Shown here piece by piece: positions 49,282-56,657 of a stretch of 64,000 nt of DNA; within the stretch, counting starts at the first letter, position 1, and each line of letters opens with the position of its first letter. The notes beneath the pieces were generated by a model, which was not told the DNA's origin, searched no databases, and saw nothing but the letters and a program-made list of their open reading frames with translations. Source of the stretch: Ga0077527 sp038106575 (GTDB lineage: Bacteria; Pseudomonadota; Gammaproteobacteria; Burkholderiales; SG8-41); assembly GCA_038106575.1 (NCBI GenBank), contig JAYOED010000003.1, positions 1 to 64,000 of the forward strand, read 5' to 3'. A program made the translations under genes and the position numbers.

Positions 49282-49992
49282 ATGAATACCGTCAAGGACC
49301 GCGCCAGTACCGGCTCGATGGTTGCGCTCAATGCGCGCCCGCAGGAGGTCGAAATTGACATACAGCGCACCGCTATCGTGGTGGTGGACATGCAGAACGC
49401 CTATGCCAGCAAGGGCGGCATGCTGGATCTGGGCACCGGTATCGACGAGGCGCGCATTTGTCCGGTCATCGCCGCCAACCAGCGCCTGCTGCCCGCGGCG
49501 CGGGCCGCAGGTGTCAAGGTGATCTACCTGCAGTTCGGCTACAAGCCCGACCTCAGCGACGCCGGCGGACCGCATTCGCCCAACATCCGCAAACAGATGG
49601 CGTTCCGCATGATCCGCGAGCGGCCCGCCGATCGCGACAAGCTGATCGTCCAGGACACCTGGGGCTGGGAGATCATCGACGCCCTTAAGCCCGAACCCGG
49701 CGACCTGGTGGTGCAGAAGTCGCGCTACAGCGGATTTGCCGGCACCACGCTGGAGAACCAGTTGAACGGTCTCGACATCCGCCACCTGCTGTTCACCGGC
49801 GTGGCCACCAACGTGTGTGTGGAAAGTACCGCGCGCGAAGCCTACTTTCGGGAGTTCTGGCCCATTCTCATCGAAGATGCGATGGACCACACCGGTCCGG
49901 ATTTCGTGCGCCAGGCCACGCTCTACAACTTTGAATCGAAGATGGGCTGGGTCACCAAAACCGACGACGTGCTGCGTATCCTCAAAGGTTGA
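49282..49992 (+). CDS. Isochorismatase-family cysteine hydrolase
   Basis: A 236-residue hydrolase. Catalytic residues are the Asp in AIVVVDMQNAYASKGG, the Lys in VVQKSRYSGFAGT and the Cys in FTGVATNVCVESTAREAYF, the family triad. The length and N-terminal extension resemble RutB/ureidoacrylate or biuret-type amidases. Starts 27 bases after the AhpD-like gene, so co-transcription is possible. Substrate unknown. Confidence 0.92.
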   Translation: MNTVKDRASTGSMVALNARPQEVEIDIQRTAIVVVDMQNAYASKGGMLDLGTGIDEARICPVIAANQRLLPAARAAGVKVIYLQFGYKPDLSDAGGPHSPNIRKQMAFRMIRERPADRDKLIVQDTWGWEIIDALKPEPGDLVVQKSRYSGFAGTTLENQLNGLDIRHLLFTGVATNVCVESTAREAYFREFWPILIEDAMDHTGPDFVRQATLYNFESKMGWVTKTDDVLRILKG

Positions 49993-50083
49993 GTGATCCG
50001 AACGCCCTAGTACCGACACGCTGGGACAGCCGGGGAGACACGGCCTGCATCGGTATGCAGTGCACATTTATCAGGTCGATGAC

Positions 50084-50629
50084 ATGAAACTGCCAGAAAA
50101 CTCGCTGTTCGGCATCCTGATGCGTAAGGACTGGTGGGTGAGCGCGCTGTGCGCACTCGCTACCTTTGCGCTGGTGCAGAACTTTATGCCGTGGGGCTAT
50201 GCGGTATTCGCCACCACGCCCTTTACTGTCATCACCCTGATGGTGATCTGGAAACAGTTCCGCGAACCCGGCGGCGAACGGCTGGAAAGTAAGCTGGAGC
50301 AGATCCGCGCCATGCCGTGGGAGGAATTCGCGCAGGCGCTGGAACCTGGCTTCAAGGCCGAGGGCTTTGTCGTCAAGCGCATCAAGGGCGCAGCGGATTT
50401 CGAGCTGGAAAAACTTGGTTACGTGACGTTGGTTAGTGCGCGGCGCTGGAAGGTGGTGCGCACGGGTGTTGAGCCGATCCGCGAGCTGTTGGAATACGGT
50501 GAGAAGCGCGAGGCGCGGCAATGCCGCTACGTGGCCGCGGGCGAATTGACCGAGCAGGCCCGTGCCTACGCAAAAGAGAACGGCGTGGCGCTGATCGAAG
50601 GCGTGGAACTGGTGAAGAGGGTGCGTTAG
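50084..50629 (+). CDS. Membrane protein with restriction endonuclease-like (Mrr-type) domain
   Basis: A 181-residue protein. Two N-terminal membrane segments (residues about 15-55, including WWVSALCALATFALV and YAVFATTPFTVITLMVIW) precede a soluble domain. MPWEEFAQALEPGFKAEGFVVKRIKGAADFELEKLGYVTLVSARRWKVVRTGVEPIREL resembles Mrr-cat domains, but the usual acidic catalytic GxD and QxK residues are replaced by AAD and SAR, so nuclease activity is doubtful. The start ATG 50084 (MKLPENS) is preferred over 50060. Function unknown. Confidence 0.72.
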   Translation: MKLPENSLFGILMRKDWWVSALCALATFALVQNFMPWGYAVFATTPFTVITLMVIWKQFREPGGERLESKLEQIRAMPWEEFAQALEPGFKAEGFVVKRIKGAADFELEKLGYVTLVSARRWKVVRTGVEPIRELLEYGEKREARQCRYVAAGELTEQARAYAKENGVALIEGVELVKRVR

Positions 50630-50666
50630 GAACAATGGTCTAATCCCGTCTGGCAGGGGAAGAGTT

Positions 50667-51560
50667 ATGGATTCCATCCAATCACGCATCACGATCAAGA
50701 AACTGCATACGCTGTTCGTCGCCGAGGTGACCGGTATCGATCTGACGGTTCCCGTACCACGCGAGGATTTCCGCGCGATCTGGGATGCTTTCAACGAACA
50801 CCAGGTACTAGTGTTCCGCGACCAGCACTTTGACGACGAATCGCAGATCGCATTCAGCCGCAACTTTGGCGAACTCGAAACCATGATTGCGCACCCCGGC
50901 AATGACTGGAACCCGGGGCACATCTCGGTGATGACCAATCTTGGCAAGGACGGCAATTTCCTGCCGCTCGACCATCCGTCGGTGCTGCACCGGGCGCGCA
51001 ACGAAGACTGGCACAGCGACAGTTCGTTCAAGCCGGTGGCGGCGCTGGCCTCGCTACTGGCATCGCGCATCGTGCCGCCGGTGGGCGGCAACACCGAATT
51101 CGCCAGCGCGCGGGCGGCCTGGGCCGACCTGCCCACCGAACGTAAGACCGTGCTCGAACACATGACTGCGCTGCACCGGGTGACGCTGCGTGACGCGGCC
51201 AGCGACAAGGGCTACAGGGACGAAGACCGGCAGCGCCACATCGTCAACCATCCGCTGGTGCGCACCAACCCGGTCAACGGCCGCAAGGCGCTCTACGTCG
51301 GCGCGCACGCGCAGGAAATCACCGACATGCCCCCTGAAGAAGGCGCGCGGCTTATTGATGAACTGACGTCGTACTGCACACAACCAAAATACGTTTACAG
51401 CCACCAATGGAGTCATGGCGATGCGGTGCTGTGGGACAACCGCTGCACCCTGCATCGCGCTACGACCTTCGATCGGACAAAATACAAGCGTAAGCTACAC
51501 CGCACCACCATCGCAGGTAAATCGCCGGATAGCGCTTTTGCGGAGATGCCGGGCGGTTGA
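50667..51560 (+). CDS. TauD/TfdA-family 2-oxoglutarate dioxygenase 3
   Basis: A 297-residue enzyme. Iron ligands are His and Asp in DWHSDSSFKPVAAL and the distal His in WDNRCTLHRATTFD; the cofactor Arg is in YKRKLHRTTIAG. It resembles the TfdA/TauD-type copy at 20087 in layout. Starts 37 bases after the Mrr-like gene on the same strand. Function probably hydroxylation of a sulfonated or aryloxy acid, not determined. Confidence 0.92.
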   Translation: MDSIQSRITIKKLHTLFVAEVTGIDLTVPVPREDFRAIWDAFNEHQVLVFRDQHFDDESQIAFSRNFGELETMIAHPGNDWNPGHISVMTNLGKDGNFLPLDHPSVLHRARNEDWHSDSSFKPVAALASLLASRIVPPVGGNTEFASARAAWADLPTERKTVLEHMTALHRVTLRDAASDKGYRDEDRQRHIVNHPLVRTNPVNGRKALYVGAHAQEITDMPPEEGARLIDELTSYCTQPKYVYSHQWSHGDAVLWDNRCTLHRATTFDRTKYKRKLHRTTIAGKSPDSAFAEMPGG

Positions 51561-51578
51561 GGGGACTTCGTCCGCTGG

Positions 51579-52130
51579 TCAGCCCATCTTGTGATGCGCT
51601 GTGCTTGTGAAGGACTCGCGCGCGTTGAGTAGTGTGGCGAGTTTCGCGAGTTTGGGATGACGGCTGCGCCAGTCGTAATCCGCTAGCCCGAAATCCAGAT
51701 AGCCCAGCGCGTAGTCGGCCGCGATGTCGGCTAGTGTGAAACTTTCACCGCAGCAGAACATGCTATGGCTGAGGTCTTTTTCCATCGCCGCAATACCACG
51801 GTCGATCTTCAGCTGCAGATGTGAGAACCATTCAACAGAACGCCGCTTGTCCTTGGGCTTGCGGTATTCATGATTGATTTCGACGGCGGCTTCGGTGATG
51901 CCGTCGGCGAGCGCTTCCCAGCGTTTTACTTCGATGCGCCCTTCAAAATCGAGCGGGATCAGCTGGGAGCCGCTACCGTAATGATCGAGGTATTCGATAA
52001 TCACCGGTGAGTCGTAGAGACCGCGGCCGTCGTCGCGCTCCAGCACCGGCACCTTGGCAATCGGGTTGAACTGCGGCACCGGGGAGCCGGCGTCACGGCC
52101 GCGGGCGCTATGTCGTACCAAATCGCCCAA
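51579..52130 (-). CDS. Glutathione S-transferase family protein, N-terminus incomplete
   Basis: A 183-residue frame from TTG 52130. It keeps the second half of the thioredoxin-like domain (VPQFNPIAKVPVLERDDGRGLYDSPVIIEYLDHY, with the cis-Pro and Ser of the glutathione site) and the helical C-terminal domain ending with a FTLADIAADYALGYLDF motif. The first beta-alpha-beta unit with the catalytic Ser/Cys/Tyr is not visible. The frame stays open upstream to 52250 but lacks an ATG, and the AAGGAG-like site before ATG 52145 serves a different frame. It may be truncated or frameshifted near its start. Confidence 0.72.
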   Translation of the reverse strand: MGDLVRHSARGRDAGSPVPQFNPIAKVPVLERDDGRGLYDSPVIIEYLDHYGSGSQLIPLDFEGRIEVKRWEALADGITEAAVEINHEYRKPKDKRRSVEWFSHLQLKIDRGIAAMEKDLSHSMFCCGESFTLADIAADYALGYLDFGLADYDWRSRHPKLAKLATLLNARESFTSTAHHKMG

Positions 52131-52269
52131 ATCCCATGATCCATTTAGGGTTGCTCCTTGTTTTTCAACGATTGTAATGCAGGGGCTGCACGATCCGGAC
52201 AGATGATGGTGCGGACGGCGCTGCGCTGGTATTCTTGGGGTGCAGATTCAGACAACAAGGAGAAACCGC

Positions 52270-52731
52270 ATGGAAGTTCAGGCAGGCACCGCAGCGCCGG
52301 ATTTTTCGCTCGGCTCGCACAACTCCGACCAGAAGGTATCGCTATCCAGCTTTAAGGGCCGCAATGTCGTGGTCGCATTCATGCCTTTTGCGTTCACCGG
52401 TGGATGAACGAACCAAGTCAAAGGGTTCCGTGAGAACTACGAAAAATTCAAAGCACTGAACGTCGAAATTCTTCAGGTCAGTGCCGATCCGGTGCCGAGC
52501 CTCAAGGGCTGGGCTGATTTCCTAGGTGGTGTGCCGTTTCCGCTTTTGTCGGATTACTGGCCGCATGGCGCGGTAGGCCAGGCCTATGGCATCTTCAACG
52601 ACGAGCGCGGCATGGACAAGCGCGCCGCCTATGTGATCGATGCCAAGGGTGTAGTTCGCTACGCTAAGGTCTATCCGCAGGGAACGATTCCGACGAGCGA
52701 TGAACTGCTCGCCGAACTGAAGAAGCTGTAA
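52270..52731 (+). CDS. AhpE-like peroxiredoxin selenoprotein (UGA at 52405-52407 read as selenocysteine)
   Basis: The frame runs from ATG 52270 to TAA 52731, 153 residues, if the UGA at codon 46 is decoded. Flanks are VVVAFMPFAFTGG before and TNQVKGFRENYEKF after, so the UGA is at the peroxidatic Cys of AhpC/TSA-type enzymes. The rest is AhpE-like: FPLLSDYWPHGAVGQAYGIFNDERG and RAAYVIDAKGVVRY. Such enzymes reduce H2O2 and peroxides. AAGGAG precedes the ATG. A conventional caller would start at GTG 52492 and lose the active site. This is the second selenocysteine candidate in the window and is independent of the OsmC-like one. Confidence 0.88.
52424..52438 (+). promoter_or_regulatory. Candidate bacterial SECIS element (peroxiredoxin gene)
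   Basis: GUUC (52425-52428) pairs with GAAC (52434-52437), with a G-U pair outside, and loop CGUGA. The loop starts 22 bases after the UGA. This is a shorter stem than in the OsmC-like gene, but spacing and the GU in the loop fit a bacterial SECIS. An alternative stem, GAACC/GGUUC, also starts two bases after the UGA. Confidence 0.6.
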
Positions 52732-52837
52732 GCCACACGCAGTACACGCGGGCTGGTTGCCGGTTCTCCACAGGAGCCGGCCGCTGGCCCGAATTTTTGA
52801 CGGGCGCGGCCCGTTGCAATCAGGGGGGGGGAAGGCA

Positions 52838-53902
52838 ATGACTATACGCAATTCGGAGTGCTGCGGCGACAGCGGCCTCGTTTTTACCGGCTGCAGCATG
52901 ACCAACGCCACTGCCGGACAGCCGGCGGGCGGACGCCGCCGCCAGGTGGTGGTGGGCGGCAAACGGGTAAAGACCATCGACGTGCATGCGCACTGCGTGG
53001 TGAAAGAGGCACTGGATCTGCTGGGCCAGACGGTCGAGGAGCAGCGCGGTCCGGGCGTTGGCGAAGTCGGTGCGCGGCGCATCGCCGAGATGGACGAGCA
53101 GGGCATCGACATGGAAGCGCTGTCGATCAATCCGCTGTGGTACCACACCGAGCGCGACGTTGCGGCCGAGGTGGTGCGCATCCAGAATGAAAAACTTGCC
53201 GACTGGTGCGGCCAGCATCCTGACCGCTTTGTCGCGTTCGCTTCGGTGGCGCTGCAGTTTCCTGAGCTAGCGGCCGAACAGCTCGAGCACGCGGTGAGAA
53301 ATCTCGGCCTGCGCGGCGCTGCGGTCGGAACCAGCATTCCAGGTAAGGAATTTTCCGATCCGTACCTGCACCCGTTCTGGAAAAAAGCCGAGGAACTCGG
53401 TGTGCTGATCTTCATCCATCCGCGCAGCACGCCGGAACTGAACAAACGCTTTGGCGGCAACGGCTGGCTGGCGAATACCATCGGCAATCCGCTGGATACG
53501 ACCATTGCGCTGTCGCATCTGATCTTTGACGGTACGCTCGACCTTTTCCCGGGCCTGAAGATCTGCTCGGCGCACGGCGGCGGCTTCCTGCCCTCGTACG
53601 CACCACGCTCGGATAACGCGCTACGGGTCGCGCCTGAGATGGATACCGGCGTCAAGCTAAAGAAGAAGCCGACAGAGTACCTGCGCGACATGTATTACGA
53701 CACGCTGGTGTTCACCGACGAGGCGCTGCGTCATCTCGCGCATGAAGTTGGCGTCGACCGGCTGGTTATCGGCACCGACCATCCGATTCCGTGGCAGAGC
53801 CAGTCGGTGGATCACATTCTCAACGCCAGCGGGTTCAGTGATGCCGAGAAACGCATGATGCTCGGCGAGACGTCAGCGAAGCTGCTGGGGATCAAGTTGT
53901 AA
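52838..53902 (+). CDS. Amidohydrolase-2 family protein (ACMSD-like)
   Basis: A 354-residue TIM-barrel metal-dependent hydrolase/decarboxylase. Metal residues are in KTIDVHAHCVVKEALD (HxH), the His in FIHPRSTPEL, the His in ICSAHGGGFLPSY and the Asp in VIGTDHPIPWQ. The layout resembles 2-amino-3-carboxymuconate-6-semialdehyde decarboxylase (ACMSD)-type decarboxylases. The N-terminus before residue 40 has several Cys (ECCGDSGLVFTGCSM). ATG 52838 is preferred to a longer frame from 52757. Substrate unknown. Confidence 0.9.
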   Translation: MTIRNSECCGDSGLVFTGCSMTNATAGQPAGGRRRQVVVGGKRVKTIDVHAHCVVKEALDLLGQTVEEQRGPGVGEVGARRIAEMDEQGIDMEALSINPLWYHTERDVAAEVVRIQNEKLADWCGQHPDRFVAFASVALQFPELAAEQLEHAVRNLGLRGAAVGTSIPGKEFSDPYLHPFWKKAEELGVLIFIHPRSTPELNKRFGGNGWLANTIGNPLDTTIALSHLIFDGTLDLFPGLKICSAHGGGFLPSYAPRSDNALRVAPEMDTGVKLKKKPTEYLRDMYYDTLVFTDEALRHLAHEVGVDRLVIGTDHPIPWQSQSVDHILNASGFSDAEKRMMLGETSAKLLGIKL

Positions 53903-54034
53903 CGGGAAATTGTCAATGAAATGCTAATGCACGGTCGGTGCGGGAATTTCTTTTCTTCTTCCGCTATTCTGGAAAAGGGATACAGTGGCATTTGCTGTAT
54001 CGGGATCATTCACCGGGTGACACAGGAGGTCGTG

Positions 54035-54937
54035 ATGGAAGTGAAGGGACGCAGGAAGGCATGCGAATATCCGCAGGAAGTGATGAAGCTGTTTGACGGC
54101 TACGTGCACGGCGGTATCACCCGCCGCGAGTTTCTCGACCTTGCAGGCAAGTATGCGCTGGGCGGCATGACGGCAGCGGCGATGCTGGAAAGCCTGCAGC
54201 CGAATTTCGCGTGGGCGGATCAGGTGAAGAAAGACGATTCGCGGATCAAGACCGCGTACGTGGAATACGATTCGCCCAGCGGCTCGGGCAAGATGCGCGG
54301 CTACATGGCGCAGCCTGCGAAAGCGTCGGGTAAGCTGCCGGCCATCCTGGTCATTCACGAAAACCGCGGGCTCAACCCCTACATTGAAGATGTGGTGCGG
54401 CGGCTGGCGCTGGAGAATTTCGTAGCTTTCGCGCCCGACGCGCTGTTCCCGATGGGCGGCTATCCTGGTGACGAGGATAAGGGCCGCACGATGTTCAGGG
54501 AGCAGGACGCAAAGAAGCGCAGCGAGGATCTCTACAACGGCGCGCTATTCCTGAAATCGCGTCCCGAGATCACCGGCAAAATGGGCGTGGTCGGTTTCTG
54601 CTTTGGCGGCAGTGTGTCCAACGCGCTGGCGGTGCGCATGCCGGATCTTGCTGCCGCTGTACCGTATTACGGCAGCCAGCCGAAATCGGCAGATGACGTT
54701 GCAAAGATTAAGGCGCCGCTGCTGATCCATTACGCAGGTCTCGATGAGCGCATCAACAAGGGCTGGCCGGCCTATGAAGAAGCGCTGAAGGCACACGGCA
54801 AAAATTACACGGTGCATTTTTACGACAACACCAACCACGGCTTCCACAACGACACCACGCCGCGTTACGACGAAGCCGCCGCAGCGCTTTCATGGAAGCG
54901 TACGCTGGAGTTTTTCAACAAGCACGTCCGCGGCTGA
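54035..54937 (+). CDS. Dienelactone hydrolase-family protein 2, with possible Tat signal
   Basis: A 300-residue alpha/beta hydrolase. The N-terminal region GGITRREFLDLAGKYALGGMTAAAML looks like a twin-arginine signal in an unusual inner position. The hydrolase domain has AILVIHENRGLNPYIEDVVRRLALENFVAFAPDALFP, the nucleophile in MGVVGFCFGGSVSNAL and the His in NTNHGFHNDTTPRYDEAAA. Export of a dienelactone-type hydrolase is uncommon, although exported DLH homologues are known. The start at ATG 54035 is chosen since AGGAGG lies five bases upstream; the longer frame from 53921 has no family character. Substrate unknown. Confidence 0.88.
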   Translation: MEVKGRRKACEYPQEVMKLFDGYVHGGITRREFLDLAGKYALGGMTAAAMLESLQPNFAWADQVKKDDSRIKTAYVEYDSPSGSGKMRGYMAQPAKASGKLPAILVIHENRGLNPYIEDVVRRLALENFVAFAPDALFPMGGYPGDEDKGRTMFREQDAKKRSEDLYNGALFLKSRPEITGKMGVVGFCFGGSVSNALAVRMPDLAAAVPYYGSQPKSADDVAKIKAPLLIHYAGLDERINKGWPAYEEALKAHGKNYTVHFYDNTNHGFHNDTTPRYDEAAAALSWKRTLEFFNKHVRG

Positions 54938-55087
54938 TTCGAACGCAGCATTGCTTGCCCCACGGTGGTTATCGAGGGCATACGCACCGTGCTGGCGCTA
55001 CGCACGCGTTTGGGCGTGCCGCAGAAGACGCTCAGGGATCCGATGCGCTAAGTCGAACCCGTGTTCTACGAGAGGGTGTTCGGCTAA
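54938..55087 (+). other. Possible gene remnant after the DLH gene
   Basis: Downstream of the DLH stop, one frame remains open and reads VVIEGIRTVLALRTRLGVPQKTLRDPMR, a TAA (55049-55051), then VEPVFYERVFG and TAA at 55085-55087. This looks like the coding end of a lost gene with a stop inside, but I cannot name the family, and it overlaps the end of the MFS gene by three bases. Confidence 0.3.
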
Positions 55088-56657
55088 GCGGGTTTCGAGC
55101 GCACGCGCGTGCGTACCATGATCCAGGCGGGAATCATCGCCAGTATATAGACGACGCCTACTAGCATGAAGCTGTCGCGAAACCCCATCGTGTAAGCCTG
55201 TGCATGGACGACCTTGCCTAGAAAATGCAGCGCGCCTGCGCTTTGTAGGTCTTCTGGAACGCCAGCCCGCGCCAGCAGCGCCTGCATGGTTCTCAGCAGT
55301 TCCATCGAAGCGGAATTGGCCGCGGTCTGCATCGCCGTCAACGTGTCGCTATGAAAGAACGTGCGTCGGTCGAGCANNNNNNNNNNACCGAAAGCAGATT
55401 GACGCCGAACGCGCCGCCGATCTGGCGGGTGAAGTTGATCATGCCCGCACCCTGGCTCAGCTGTTCAGGACCCAGCGCACGCAGTGCGGTGACGTTAAGC
55501 GCGGGTTTGATCAGTGCAAGGCCGATGCGCGACAGTACCACGCTGAAGGCGATGGTCCAGAGCGGCATGTTGGTATCGACGCCGGCAAGCCAGAACGCCG
55601 AGACCGCAAAGAACAGCAGCCCCGACATGATTAGCACGTTCGGCGACATGCGGTCGCTCATATACCCGCCGAACGGCATCAGCACGCCCATGATCAGTCC
55701 GGCTGGCATCAGCAGCAGGCCCGCCGCGAGCGGAGTGGCGTGCTGCACGGTCTGCACGAACAGCGGCACCAGGTAGGTCGAGCCAAAGATTCCAGCACCA
55801 TAGATCACCGCAACCGCTCCGGCCGCGGCAAACTGCGGGTTGGTGAATACCCGTAAGTCGACCAGCGGCGCTTCAATACGCAGTGACCAGAACACGAAGG
55901 CGCCGCCGCTGAGGGCCGACACCGCAATCAGGGTCAGTAAGTAATCGGATTGCCAGCCTTCGCGCTGGCCGTTGGAGAGTGCGGTCAGCGCCGTTGCGAT
56001 GCAGATCGACAGCAGTACAAAGCCCGGCCCGTCGAAACGCACGCGTCCCGTAGTTTCCTCGCGCCCGGGGAGGAAGGCGCTGCCGGCGAGTATCGCCAGC
56101 GCGGTGACGCTGATCGGTATGAAGAAAATGAAGCGCCAGTTGAACAGGTCGATCAGGAATCCGCCCAGCGTGGGGCCGATGGCGGGGCCGAGTATTACGC
56201 TCATGCCGAAGAAACCCATCGCCGCACCACGCTGTTCGGGCGGGAATACGCGGAACAGCGTGTACATCGCCAGCGGCTGAAGCAGTCCCGCGACCGCACC
56301 TTGCATGATGCGGGCGAGGATCAGCACGTTTTCATTAGGGGCGACGCCGGCGAGCAGCAGCGCGCCGACGAATACCACCAACGCACCGATGAACGTGTTG
56401 CGCTGGCCGAAGTTGTGCATCAGCCAAGCATTGAGCAGCATGCCCACGGTCATGGCCGCCAGGTTGCCGGTGGAGAGCCACTGAGCGCGATCCTGGCCTA
56501 TGCCGAATGCACCCATGATGTCGGGGATCGCGACGTTAACGCTGGTGGTAGTGAGCACGGCCGAAATTGTGCCCAGCATCACCGTGATCGTCGCGTACCA
56601 GCGGTAGGCTGGACCGTAGCGCTCAAACAGCTCCTCAGTCGTTGCCGCGCGTCGCAA
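55084..56657 (-). CDS. DHA2-family drug/proton antiporter (EmrB-like), interrupted by assembly gap
   Basis: A 14-helix MFS transporter, about 520 residues. The N-terminal part reads WYATITVMLGTISAVLTTTSVNVAIPDIMGAFG and ARIMQGAVAGLLQPLAMYTLFRVFPPEQRGAAMG, typical of EmrB. A 10-N gap at 55377-55386 falls in the last quarter. The frame changes across it because its length is unknown, but the following part (RRTFFHSDTLTAMQTAAN then FLGKVVHAQAYTMGFRDSFMLVGVVYILAMIP) is the family C-terminus, so the gene is probably intact. The start overlaps the end of emrA-like by 23 bases. Confidence 0.9.
55377..55386. other. Assembly gap (10 N) inside the EmrB-like gene
   Basis: Ten N bases, a fixed-length scaffold join. 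The true length is unknown, and nearby frame changes should not be read as mutation. Confidence 0.98.

Noticed and set aside
52522..53691. 389-residue antisense frame over the peroxiredoxin and amidohydrolase genes
   Set aside because: Composition is Ser/Arg/Pro-rich and it overlaps two well-supported sense genes.
54935..55051. In-frame continuation after the DLH stop UGA as selenocysteine readthrough
   Set aside because: The DLH domain is complete at the UGA and the following sequence hits a TAA after a further 37 codons without a family match. No Cys is expected there.
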